This document shows, in pieces, positions 1 to 12,674 of a stretch of DNA of 64,000 nucleotides. Every line of letters starts with the position of its first letter. Within the stretch, counting starts at the first letter, position 1. Location: assembly GCA_016584495.1 (NCBI GenBank), contig WAID01000003.1:4836001-4900000 (forward strand), written 5' to 3'. Source of the DNA: Celoporthe dispersa (taxonomy: Eukaryota > Ascomycota > Sordariomycetes > Diaporthales > Cryphonectriaceae). The notes beneath the pieces were generated by a model. It saw only the letters and a program-made list of their open reading frames with translations, was not told the DNA's origin and did not search any database. The position numbers were made by a program, and so were the translations under genes.

Positions 1-185
1 GAGGTGCTCCAGAGAGGGGGGGGAAGGGCGAGGGAGGTCTCCTGTTCCTCCACCCTGATGAAAAGGGGGTACCATTCAATAGTGGTGCCACTGGGTAGCG
101 AATTCGGGATTTCCGTCACAAGGAACAAAAACAAAAAAGATATCCAGATCCTCGGGAACAAATCTCCGGCAGCTGTGGATCTGTT

Positions 186-2985
186 TCAGCCTCGCGGTGG
201 GGGAGCCTTGCTGCTGGGCACGGCGGGGAACAGGGAGAACTGCCCCGGGGTGGAGCTCATCGTCCTGGACCGGGCGCGGCCCCCCGCGGCGGTCTGGCGT
301 TTGGGGGAGGCCTGGGCCTGGGACTGCAGGCCCACGAGGTTCGAGTCGCTGTTGTGCGTGTCACGGCTCAGGGTCGGCGCGGCCTTGCTGCTGTGCGACG
401 ACGGGCTGCCGAGGAGGCCGGCGGCGCTCTGTGACCGCGCGTGGGCGGTGGGCGAGGCGAGCACCTCGTGGATCTCGGGGATCTGGTCCTCGAAGTTGTT
501 GGTGGTGGTGGTGGTGGTCGGGGAGTCGTCCTTGAAGACAAAGGTGTCCATGTCGGAGCTGGTGCTCATGGTGAGGCGCGTGTAGTCGGTGTTGCTCGAC
601 GTGGCCGAGATGTGCCGCTCAAAGACGGACCGGGACGACAGGTTGCTGTTGCTGGTCGTGGTCGAGTTGCTCGCCCTGGCCGGCACGAACAGGCTCGAGT
701 TCTCCATGGTCAGCGTCGGGTCCTCCTCCAGCGTGACCGCGTGGGCGATGCTCTCCGGGTCCTCGTACTGCTGCTGCTCGGTGCGGGCTGCGAGGAGCTC
801 GTGGTGGTACTCGTTCGGGATCAGAAAGGAGGGCGAGAGCGAGAAGCCCTGTGCCTCCTGGAAGCTGGTCTGCGACCCGGTGCGCACGTGGAGGTGGCGC
901 TGGTTGCGGAGGCCGTCCCGTCGCGGCAGCGAGAAGTTGGCGCTGGTGGGCGACCTCGCAGCTGTGGCGGCAAGTGTGGGCGTGATCGCCTCATGGCTGG
1001 TCTGGGGGGAGAGTTGACCGGAGGGGCTCAGCGCAGGCACGTCAGAGAGGGGCCGGGACAAGACCAGCCCTTCGTCCTCACACGCCAGCGCGATCGACGC
1101 GGCGTGTACTGCGTGTTGCGACGACATGTCGACCGAGGGCCGGTGCCAGTCGTAGTCGCAGTCAGCCTCCAGCTCGTGCTCGTAGCAGTAGTCAATCACA
1201 GCTTCCCAGCTGTCCCGCCGCAGCGGCTCGGCATCAGCCGTGGTCGCCACAGCCGTGGTGGTGGTCGTCGTCTTGCTGTTCGCGGTCCTCGCAGCAGGCT
1301 GTTGCAGGGCATAGATATCGTACTGGCCAAAGACGACAGACTCGCGGTGGCTTGCACGCTTGTTATGGGAAGGAGGGTAGCCGGCATTCGAGATGGACGT
1401 CTGCCGCAGGGCCGGTACCGAGATCGACCCCTTCAGTGACGAGTGCGTGCTGCGCGTGCTCGCGCGCGACCTCTCGACAGCCCGCCCTGCTCCTCCTCCT
1501 CGGGCACGTCGGGAAGGCCAGCCTCGAATGTCGTCACGCTGGCATTGTTCAGGGGCGCGGTCAGAGGCCAGTTGGGGTTCTCTGCAGGCACAAATATACG
1601 TGAAAACCGACGGTTCTCACGGTTCTCTGCAGGTGCTGCTGCTGCTGGGCTGGGGCATCCAGGAGACACGAGTGGGGGGGTAGAGACAGTATAGGCATCG
1701 CCGCCGCCGCCGCCCTGCAGGTTCAAGGGCGCTGGAAAGCGGAAGGCGTTCATCCCCTGCTGGTGGTGGCCCAAGGCCTCGGAGTCGCGGCGCGGGATTG
1801 ATGTGCCGCGGCTGGGATGCCGTATTGGCGGCGCTGTGGTGGCGGCAGCAGCAGGAGGAGGCGGAGGGGCAAAGTCGAAGTAGTTGAAGTCCAGCTGCGT
1901 TGGAGATCGAGGCGGTCGAGGAGGTGGGGGCCCGCGCATGTGATCCTGCGACCTGACCTGCTTGACCCACTGCCTTGGGGGCGAGTTCTGCGCGCTGGGA
2001 GGCTGCGACAGGCTGCCCTCGCGGCTGTGGGGCACGACGTGAGGCGGGATGGACTCGTCGTCGTTGTGGGGCCTGGACGTCTTGGACGAGAAGTTGGGCA
2101 CGCGCAGGTCCTCGGCCGAGGGTGCCCTCGACCCGGCTCCCCTGGTGTACGCCGGAGGACTTCGCGCGATGGCCATCTCCTTGCGCAGCGCTGTCGAGTT
2201 GGCCCGCTCCAGGTTGGGCAGCTGGTCCCGCTGGATCTGCGTGACGTGCTGGAAGTTGAAGGGGCTCGATATCGACGGTCTCTTCTGCGCCTCCTCCACC
2301 GCCTGCACCGTCTTCCGGCGGTTGAAGAGGCTCATGGCCGACGAGATGTGGTCCTTGTTGATGGCGGATGCTGCCCTGCCCCGCTCGCTCGTGACATCCA
2401 GCGTCACCTCGGACGAGTAGGTCGAGCTGCCGCTCGTGGCAAGACTCTCCCTCCTGAACTTGGACTTGCGGTTGAAGATGGCCTTTCCGATGGCCTGCAC
2501 GCTCTCTGGGCGCTCCCGCGAGGGCATGCTGCTGGTCGTGGACTTGACGGAGGATTTCCTCGAGAGCGAGAAGGACTCGAGGGCCTGCTCCCACGACGGC
2601 CGCCGGTCCAGAGAGGCGTAGGAGAGCAGGGAGGACGCGGCGGACGAGGTGGCGTGTTGTTGTTGTTGTAACGGCTGGTGGTGTTGTTGGTTGTTTACAT
2701 GTCGATCAGATACAGACGCCTGCCTGACCTTGTTGCTGAGAGCTCGTATCCCGCCTGGGGAGGGGGACCCTCGACAGCTGGCTCGAAGAAGTCGGCGTAG
2801 TTTTCCGCCTCGAGGGCAGAGACGGTATATTGATGGTGGTGGTGGTGGTGGTGCGAGGAGGAGGAGGCGACGGGAGGATATCCTCGTGAGGAGGAGAGGG
2901 AGGAAGAAGTAGTAGTAGTAATAGTAGACGGATCGGGATGCGAGAAGCCAAAAGAAGTAGTGCTCTCACTATTACTTTTGGCCAT
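186..2985 (-). CDS. CRIB (p21-Rho-binding) domain protein, frame broken twice
   Basis: Large, mostly disordered Ser/Thr/Pro/Gln-rich protein, about 933 residues once two frame breaks are bridged. The only recognisable domain is a CRIB motif near residue 239 (ISSPFNFQHVT, around nt 2235-2272), which in this family binds GTP-loaded Cdc42/Rac. The canonical second His and Gly are replaced, so binding may be weakened. Acidic conserved-looking stretches are YADFFEPAVEG near the N-terminus and SWEAVIDYCYEHELEADCDY in the C-terminal third. The chosen start is ATG at 2985 (MAKSNSES). Coding sense jumps frame near 2740 (GYELS to NKVRQASV) and near 1487 (PDVPEEEE to AVERSRAS) without room for an intron; one missing base at each place gives a continuous frame. 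The Ser-rich and Gln/His-rich flanks suggest a phosphorylated scaffold at polarity sites. That role is inference; the 5' end is the least certain part. Confidence 0.75.
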
Positions 2986-5900
2986 TCTCGTCTGGCCCCG
3001 GTGGCCAGGCGCAGGCGCTGCGTGTGTTGACCACATTACTGTACTTGTATTGTCCAATACAAACACACCCACCCACACACACACACACACACCAGGCCAA
3101 CCGACCTTCCGGGCGAGACAGCAGAGGGAGGGTTGCTCCCGTCCACTAGTTTCGATGACTTCGCGCGCGGGTCGGGAAAAAAAAAAGGGGGGTGACTGGA
3201 CTGCTTTCTTCTTCTTTTTTTTCTTGTTTCTGCTCTCGTGTTTTCCTGTGTCACCCTGCTCGTGCCGTCAGCCGCTGTAAAACTTGCCCGAGTACAAACA
3301 TGGAATGATGTGATGACAGACAGCAGCTGTGCCTCTCTTGCCGAGCCGCCCCTTGGGGAAAAGGCCAGGCAGGTTCCCACGCCAGACGTCGAAACAAAAG
3401 TGGTGGGAATCACAAGGTGGGAATTATGCTGCAGAGTATGGTTTCCTCCCCCTTTCGTGTGCAGCTAGCTGGTGACAAGACGGGAGGAGATGTCGCGTCT
3501 GGGTCGCCAGGACGCGAAAATAAATATATAAAAAATAACAATTATGCAGATAAATGCTTTTGGGGGGGGGAAGGGAGGGAGGGAGGGAAGTTCTTGGGGG
3601 GGTCAACAAGAAAAAGAGTATGATGTGACTGGACGGGTATGTACAAGAGAAGGAGGTACCACATAGTATATCTAAGGCGTTTTGGGCTTTTGGCTGGGGG
3701 GGGGGGAGGAGAGAATGGGGTCAGAGTGGCCGTCACGCAACGCGCTCCCAACGGGCCACCAGCGGGGGCGGGTGGTTTCTCTGGGTACCTTGAAGACGAG
3801 TGGACCAAGACCCTCTCAGGGGAGTCAGGGGGGGCCAGAGGATTGCGGATCGCTCAAAGAACCAGGGCCCATGTTACTTACGCACAGTGCTGTGGGTGCT
3901 TGTTCCCCGATCCCGCCTGAGAAGTGAAAATGCGCGCAGCAGCGGACACGAAAAAGGAACCCAAGTCCCACCCACTCCTCCCTCCGTAGGGCGATGCAAC
4001 CCTTGACGATAGCTACCTGGGCTGGGCTGGACGGGGACAACCTTGCACGGCAGAGCCGCTACGGGATGAGATGGACAGAACCCCTGGCCTGTCCTCTATG
4101 CTTCTTGTTCCCCTTTGAGGATAGGATGGGGATGGGATGGCGACGCTGACATGTGTCTGTCTGTCTGTCTGTCCGTCTGGTCCGGTCTGTCTCTCTGCAG
4201 GTCGTCGGCCGTCTGATCTGGCGGTCTATTGACAGTAAAACGCAGGCCGAGGGCCGAGGGGAGAGAGAGGCTGGGGGGGGGGAGGTGGGCTGCTTCTCTC
4301 TCTCTCTCTCTCTAAATCTCAGGTTGGACGACAGCCACCGCCGACGGCGCCGCCAAAGCCGCTGGAAGAATGCCTTGCAGAGGAAGAGAACACAGCATGG
4401 AATTAGTCCAGGGGCGCTGTCGAGCTGATTGGGCTGCTGCGGTGTAGCTGATGTGCGTTATTCCTTTTTTCGAGGTCAAGGCAGCCCTGCCGATTTTTGA
4501 GCAGACGCCAAGCTCGTCCAAGATGGTGTTGGTCGTATCGGAGATTGGCGAAATTGGTCGCGAGAGTAACTGCTAATTATCGTGCGTGGGAAGGGAAAAG
4601 AGCAGAGAGCAGGCATCGACGGACACGGCCGCTGCTGCCCAAATGTATAATTATGACCTTGAGGTAGAACGAGGTTGCAGACAATTTCCCCAACCCCCCA
4701 TTGGCGATGGGATTGACTGCCGACGGCTGTAAGAATGGGAGAGGGGGGGGGGGGGGTGGAAAGGAGGGAGAGGAAAAAAATAACCAAACCAATAGTGGAG
4801 GAGGGGATTTCGGCAGGTTGTTGAGATGTCGGCCAGTGACATCGGCAAGCTAGTCTGATGACGAGCCCTTGGGGTGTGTCACAGAACAAGGTCGCTGACG
4901 AGTTCTGCATAGACTTATATTGATAGTTCCGTGGATGCAAAGTTATAGCCGGACACACACGCACGCACGTGTACGCACACACACACATCCATCCATACGG
5001 CCGAGGTTGTTTTGTTTATTTTATTTTTGCCTTTTTTTGTTTTCAACCGGGACGCCAGTGACACACATCGGCTCCGTGGAGGTCCGAAGGAGGAGACAAA
5101 GAAGGAGAAGGGTAGTAGTGTAGAGCGCTGGTTACGGCTCTTGGTGACAGGTCGTGTCGCGCAGCTGGGGATATCTGCAGTCGCCCCTTGAAGTTGCCGG
5201 GCTTAAACTTGCGCCGTCTCAGTAACTGTACTTACTGTACATGGTATGTAGCGGTAGGACTGCAGATGGCAAGACGGGTTGTCGGCTTCCACCCGGCCAG
5301 AACGCCGGACCCAGGAGAGCAAGAGGGGAGTCAAGGTAATGGGGCCCAGGCGTCCAGCGTGCCTTCTTTGGAGCTCGAGACAGAAGCGCTGAGACGCGCG
5401 GTTCCGCAACGAGAGCGTCCCTCTCTCCTCTCTCTTTCCCTCGCTCCCGCCCCGTTTCGGATGGCATCCGTTCAGGCTCACCACCTCAGGGGCGCATAGT
5501 AAGCTGCAGTGACAGATCTGACGGGGCATCATCAGCAAATCCTTAGAGGGGCAGCGTTGAAATGGATGCCGTTGATCATCTTTTTGCCCGCTATCCATTA
5601 CATGGCGCTACTACATCGTATGTAAACAGATGGGGGACGGGACCGGGGGGCTTGTTGAGAAAGCATGCTTGCCCTTCTCTGATAGGGGGCTAGAGTGGCT
5701 AAGACACCAGCACGTGCGGGTCCCTTGGTTCGAGCAAGACCGGATCCAGGCTTTCACGAGGCCGGCCCAGGGTGTGTTGGGTCGAGAAAGCGCAAGCAGG
5801 AAAATACTGGATCTGGGTGGAGAGGGCGAACCAGGACAGTGCTTGTCTCTTGTGCATCGGCAGTTCGGTATGCTGTCGAAAAACGGGGTGTGCATCCGTT

Positions 5901-7260
5901 GTTACCGTTTGTTTTATCTGTGTGGTTTTTTTGGTGGTTTTTTTTTTTTTTTGGAACGGCCGTGATGTTTCCCCGATGCCTTTTTTTTTCTCTCTCTTTG
6001 AAACATCGTCTCCTTCTCTCCCTGAGCCCTGCATATTGAATATCTCCAGCGGGAGGGTGTAAAAGAGAAACAGAGATTACGGTAGACAACCTGGGAGGAG
6101 TACCTAGTCTTTTGAGTCCCTTGGCTGACGTCGTCTGCTATGGGCGTGCTTTCCGTCCTTGAATTGCCCACGAGAATACTGCACAAAAGGCAAGAGCGAC
6201 ACTGTCCCCGCGCGACAGTCAGTCACTCCCCCCCCCCGGCTTGTGAAAGCGGATACTAGTTCCTCTGGGCAGGGGTGATTGTCCGCATGAGAGGAGAGAG
6301 AGGCCCTCTCGAACCCCCCTGAAAGAAGTTCCCCGCCGATGAGGACAAGGTTGTACTATGGACTCTTGTGCGAGAAAAAGTCTAATCCAATGGTCTCTCG
6401 CTTTCTCTCTCTCAACTGCGGCTGATGCTGATGCAGGAGCGCTCAACCATCTGGGGCTGATGATTCTTAGAGATCATCCGCCCGTCCGACAGAAAGTCTC
6501 AGACGGAGACTCTGGTCCAAAAATTACTGGGGAGTTTTTTTTCTTCTCTTTTCTTTTTCTTGGTGGCTTGCTCAACTGCAGCAGTACAGTACTACTACTG
6601 TACTCCGTATTACCACAGTAATGTGAACACTTGACGAGATAGAGTCGGGGGGGGGGGCGTGGGGCGCACCATCTTCCACCTCCTTGAAACAGAAGGTGGT
6701 CTGTCGCAACCCTTGTGCCTCCCGAGCAGCTGGGTGCATCGCACGATCTTTGACTCCTCCTCCCCCTACTCTTCCTCCTCCTCGGGGCCAGTGTGACGCC
6801 CCTCCATACAGTATGGCACTAGCTACGGGCGGAGGAGCAGCTACAGCAGCTACTGACATCGTCTTCTATGGGCTGAGAGGAACGATGTCTCCTGGTGCCA
6901 GTGGCACATAGTATCAGAGACCCCAGCTAAGGCGGCCTGACACAAGCCGTCCCATGCACGTGAGCAATAAATAGGTCTCTCGACGTAAAACCATAGCAGC
7001 TAGTCCGCCCTAACCTGGGCCGGACCGCAGCGACCACCTTAGACGCATTTGTTTTCGCGACTAGCAGTGACTATGTCCCACGTCTTGTCGTTCACCGACG
7101 GGGAGAGGGCTTCTTGTGTGTGTGCGCGGCTGCTAAGCAGCCGGGCTGGCAGCGCAGTGTCGAAGCTCCCGGTGTGAGTGTGTGGGTCGAGGTGCTACGG
7201 ATACGGAGAGAAGGGGCTCAGAGCATGTCCGATATCATCACCAGAGAGAGCCCTGGCCCG

Positions 7261-7295
7261 ACACACACACACACACCCACTGTGCGATGAAATGC

Positions 7296-7332
<37 letters not shown>
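7261..7332. repeat. paired AC and TG microsatellites
   Basis: An (AC)n run at 7261-7276 is followed 22 bases later by a 34-base (TG)n run at 7299-7332. The two are complementary and could fold into a hairpin. Confidence 0.9.
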
Positions 7333-7333
<1 letters not shown>

Positions 7334-10300
7334 CTTTCGTCATCTCGGAGGTCGGTCAAGGGACCACCATAAAGATTTGTTGGAAATCTCCACCGTCTGA
7401 TCGCCGAGGCTGGCGACTATAGTGTGTGCTATAGTACTTCCTAACAAGAGCAAACTTTCGTACCTCAATGCTCCGGCGCATTCGCATTCCGGGTATGTCC
7501 TACCCTGCTGACGAATACTGGTATTGGGCCGGTCGCCGCCCGGCTTTTCTAGCAGCAGAAGTCTGGCTCGGGGTGGCAAATTTCTCGTATCAAGAGAGGC
7601 CGTGGGTTTGTCGACCCAGATTCCGACCTGGGACCAAACAAGAAGAAGAATAAAAGAAAAAGTTGCGAGTGGAAAGAAGAACAGAGGAGTAAAAAGAAAA
7701 AGAAGGGGGGAAAAAAGGTCGAGGCGAAATAGATTTTCCTCATGGCCCTCCTCTTGCGCCGGCACGTAGATGACGACATTATCGGAATCGATGAGAAGCT
7801 ATCATCGGCTTGCGTCCATCCCCGGGGTGGCCCATTTTTGCATGAGGGGGAGAAAAAAAAAAGAGGAGTTTTTTTAAACCAAAAAAAAAAGGTGCTTGGC
7901 ATCCCGCAGTCACCACCCTAGCTCCCGATTCCCAGATATTTATTCCCTTGGATCCACTTTGGGATGCTTACACCAAAGTGAACCGCCGTCATTCTGGGTA
8001 TTCGTGTGCATAAAAGAACAAACAAAAAGATACAGACCGCTCCTCTGTCTGACGGTCGGTGGTGGTCCTACTCCTTTAGATCGCCGCCAGGACCCATCGC
8101 CATCGCTACAGTCATCCTGATGCCGTAGGGACCCCCTCTCCAAAGGCTCAATCTGTCGCGCAGTCTACACGACTCGTGTGTGCGCAAGAAGAAAGAGAGA
8201 AGGAAAGAGGAAAAAGTGAGGCTCACGATGGGCCACAGCTTCATGATCTGATCTCTGTATCGGACAACCTAACAGGATCGGTCAACCTGCCGCAGAATGG
8301 TCTAGTCTCCGTGCGGCCTGTGCTCTGACCCGATATCTACAGCGGGGCATCCGCACTGCAGCGAATCCGCCGATCAGTGCTTTGCTCGTCCAAGGTCGAG
8401 AACGCCGGGAACGCAGGCTACGGTTTGCGCGCGCGGCCGACGCAGGAGCACACCGTCTTGGAAAGAAGGGGGAAAAAAACGTGGTTACCGCAACCCCAAG
8501 GGCAGGGGCCGAAGGATTGCGAGCCGGCGGGACCCAAGACCGAGGCCAAGGCGAAGGCAAAGACGAAGGATGGGATTTTTAGCTGCAAAGCTGGAGGTCG
8601 ATTTGGAAGCAAGGATGTGGCGAATGGGAGGAAGTAGGGACCGTGGAGCCGAGAGGAGAGGGCGTCAACTCAGTTCTGACCCAGAGGTGTGGACGGTCGG
8701 CGCTCCCCCCCCTTACCTCCCTCTCAACTCTCACACCCTCAGCTTCACCCTCACGCTTTACCCGTGGCACCAAACCCACTCCGTCCCTCCCCCCCCCCAA
8801 TCCCACCCTCCCGAGAGAAAAGGAAAAAGAGCCAGGCACCTAAGCTTACCCTGACGTATCCGCACTACATCGCTCGTACAAAAAAAAAAAAAAAAAAACT
8901 TATATAGTAGGATGTACGTGGGTATCGACGTTGACCGACCCGGAGCTGAGGGGCCGGAAAGGGAAGCAGCAAGGACTGGCCCGCTGCTGAAGTTTGCAGG
9001 TTGAGGGGAGGGGGGGCCACGGGGGATCAGGCCGTATCATGGCTACGTAGTATGTCATCGAGATGGACACGGCCCAGCGGCTTAGGCCACGGTGGAAGGA
9101 GTCGAAGGAAGTCAGAGGTGAAGAGAGAGACCGCCTTTGCCACTGGAGCCTCCAGGCAGCCCTTTCGAGGGATACAGCTTGTCTTGTTGACCCGAATTCC
9201 CGGTATGAAGATTTCGCCATTCATGATCCCAGGTTCGGACAATTTCATCTTGGGAGTCAATTATGAGATGTCAGGTCGGCGATTACCGCTGCAGCGTCAC
9301 AACCGGAACCAAAACAGCAATGAGCTGCTCTCCCCTCGCAGCCTCTGGAGATGAGGGTGAATTAAGGAAGCGGAACCCCCCCAGTTGCCCCTGCCTCTCT
9401 CGAGGGATCCAAGGAAGGCGCGCTGTAAATCCACCCTCTAAGAAGAAAAAAAAGAGCACAGACATCCCTCACACGTGATATCGGCAGGGGTTCCTTCAGT
9501 GATGAGATCCCGGCTACCACGCCCTGTCCCTGGGCCCCAACCCTAGCTTCCGGCCCCTGTTCCTTGTTGCCGTTGCTGTCCCCAGCAAAGTAGTGGGCAC
9601 AGCACAGCACCTGGCACCGTACTAGGCCAGAGCAGACTGTCCTGGCGCAAGGTAAGATGAGTACACAATCTCTCATCTCTCTCTTTTCGCATCTCTCGCA
9701 TTCTGATCAGCAAGAGCATGACCACAGCCGGCGCGTATACTTTCCCCAAGCCTGACTGCTTTCGGGATCCAGTTCTAATTGGCGTTGACAGCCCCAAGCT
9801 AGGCCATATTCGGTTTTCTGGTGCGCGTCCTTGACCACACCGGTTCTGTATCCCGTGTGTGTGTGTGTGTGTCGCGCGCATTCGCCAAGGAGTGTGCACG
9901 GGGGAATATGCAATGCAATGCAACACTACAGAGACCCTCGTCCAACGTCCCACACCACCCACCGTACCCTCCACACCAAAAGAGAGAATCCACACCAAGG
10001 AAGAAGAAGAGCAGGCACTCTGGAGGATCCATCAAGCTGCTGATCGACCCAATCAATGAGGTGCCGGGCTCGACCCCCCCTCCCCCTGGCATACGATGGG
10101 GTCAAGGAAAACATCAGGATTGTGCATCGATGGCTGTCGTCGACCTTGGTTGTCGCTCGTCTCACCAACCACCACCACCCGTCACGGGCAACCTGTGCAA
10201 GTGCTCACATCCGGGGAGGGTGGGGGTTCGTTCCTGGGACAGCCTGCTGCGGTACCCAGCCTCCAGCTCCTCTCTGTTTCAGCACGAGGACCTTCCGCCT

Positions 10301-10454
10301 ATCAACGAGCGCAGCTGCCGCAAAGCTCACTGTGACCCGACGGCTTTCTTCCCCAGCAGCGGTCCTCGTCCGGGTCATCCATACATCCTCTTCTTCACTC
10401 CCAGATGATAACTGCCGGGGTTGTCTCGTTTTCGGATGCATGAGACAAAGGAAA

Positions 10455-10456
<2 letters not shown>

Positions 10457-10493
<37 letters not shown>
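10457..10493. repeat. (GA)n microsatellite
   Basis: Uninterrupted GA dinucleotides for about 36 bases in intergenic sequence. A second (GA)n of about 30 bases lies at 10793-10823. Confidence 0.9.
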
Positions 10494-10497
<4 letters not shown>

Positions 10498-10789
10498 TGA
10501 AAAAAATTAGAAAAAAAGAAAGGACGGTACCGTCAGCGGGGGAGTCCGGACACCATATCCGGGAAACAGGGTCTCCACCTCCCGCCCAGCACGGTTGAAA
10601 TGGCACCGAGCGGAGCGCCATCATCAGAAAGTCAGGCTCGGCTATCTCCGTAGGAAAAAGTGTCAAATTCGGGGTCATAGCGGTCTGTGTGGTACCGGGT
10701 GCAGTCAGTACTGGACACGACTCAGGGCTGTGGCGCCTAAAGAAGATGATGTGCTCAGTCGTCTCTCTGAATCAAAAGAGAGAAAGGGA

Positions 10790-10827
<38 letters not shown>

Positions 10828-12081
10828 TTGGTGATGCCTCTCAACTCGAAAGCTAGGCCCTCTTGTTTGCCGAGAGGCCACACACCATGTCGCCCTACAG
10901 GCTGACTCCTCAGGCCTGCAGCAGGCAGATGCTCGCGCCTACGCCTGCCCACGCGAATAACGGGACGCGTATGCTATGGTACAGGAAATGCGGCAATAAT
11001 TTATCCACTTTGAATTGGTCCAGGCACGTTGGCGTTGCATCGGCCAAACTTTGATTTCGAAGCAAAAGTTATTATCGATACGAACGACAACGGCTTGGAC
11101 AGGCTACCATAGCGCACTGTAAGTTCGTCACCTTGTGGACAGCACTGGGGTTGACCCCTGCTTCAGAAAGGGGGCTTATAAGCCCTCCCTCTCTCTCCCT
11201 CTCTCTCTCTCTTTCATGAGATTCTTACTACTGTGGTGCTATGGTATGTGGTAATTCCCAGATTCCTGGGTCGGTCCTTGGGCGGTATTAAACAACATTT
11301 GAGATGGCAGATGTCAGGAACATGTTCGAGTCAGTGTCCACGTTTCATCCAACAAACGGAGACGATCATCTATCTCACAGACATCGGGCACGACTACGAG
11401 ATCGACTTCACTTCTTGGTCACGTTACCTGAATCGCACCCAATTCAGGGTCCATCCAGAGAGATATTCCGGCACTCAAGCTGCCAGGGCCCCTGTTTGTG
11501 CTCAACACTACTCTGTCCGCGGCAGGGCATATCCCAGGAGAGCATCTTGGGGAACCACAAGTACGACGACTCAGAGGATGCCATCCAGAACGGGACTTTT
11601 TCATAACATATCGCTCCTCATACAGTAAGTACGCAGCTTCACTCGGTTTAGCACGTACTGTGTTAAGGAAACGGGGGGAGGGGCCCAAAAAACCAAGGAC
11701 GGACGTCTCTCTCTCCTTGGGCAGGCTCCACGCCGCGGTACATCAGATATGGGAGCCGGTTTTCCCTCTCTCTCTCCCCTCTCTCAAAACCCGCAGCAGT
11801 TTGGATCACTATGGATACCAGGGAGGTATACCGTCGGGCATCACTGTACGAAGTGGCATTGCTATCCACCGTCACATCGCAGGAAAAAGTCTAACGCTAT
11901 AACAAGACACAAGAATTATGCATTATTATGTTGCCAGAGGACAAAGCGCGCATAAAGGGAACAGCAACTCTGCACTGAGAACTGGGAATATCAGCCCCAG
12001 CCCCGCCGCATACAGCGGCATTAGTCGCGACGATAAGTTGTTGGGAGGACCAACTGAATAATAGTCCTATGTACGTCCCGC

Positions 12082-12643
12082 ATGGCACAGCTCAAAACGG
12101 CTGCGCATTACGCGTCCGACGCCCTCCTCAACAGCGATGCCGAATTCCCCACCTTTATTGGAAATTTCGGGTTGAACAGCAGCAGCTTTATGCGGGAGGA
12201 TAACCATTTATTCCGACCTGGTCAGCCCGTTCCTGCGCACATGACAGCTAAACATGTGCAATATTGGATGGACGGGCCAGGGCCTGACCGGTGGCGAGGG
12301 AGGGAGGGACTCCAGCAGGCTGCCCTGCTTGCTGCTGCTGCTGCTGCTTCTGCAACCGGCGAGCTTGCGACAGCGTTCTACAATAAGCAGCAAGTCGATG
12401 TAGCAGCGAGCAGCAGGCCGCAGAAGTCTCCTAAAAACTCTTGTCTAAAAAACGATAGCGCGGTTTTGACGTCTACCATGTCGTCGGCCTCGCGGCCAAT
12501 CGGCGGCTCAACCGTGCGCCACGCGACTCTTTTTTTTCAGGCCATCACCCACAGGTCACATCAACTCTTGGCTGCAGAGAATGCTCGGGTCCGTAGAAGC
12601 GGGCGTGCTCGACACCTTGAAAAAGTCTCGGCAAGCCCTGTGA

Positions 12644-12674
<31 letters not shown>

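Larger units (their letters stand above)
2986..12081. other. gene-poor stretch, microsatellite- and homopolymer-rich
   Basis: No supportable gene on either strand over 9 kb. It begins with the promoter and leader of the CRIB gene. Open frames here are short, rich in Cys/Trp/Arg or built on CA, GA and CT repeats. It holds (AC)n at 3074-3092, G14 near 4743-4757, (AC)n at 7261-7276, (TG)n at 7299-7332 and (GA)n near 10457 and 10793. GTAC-rich short inverted repeats occur near 5220-5250 and 6585-6620. Confidence 0.6.
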
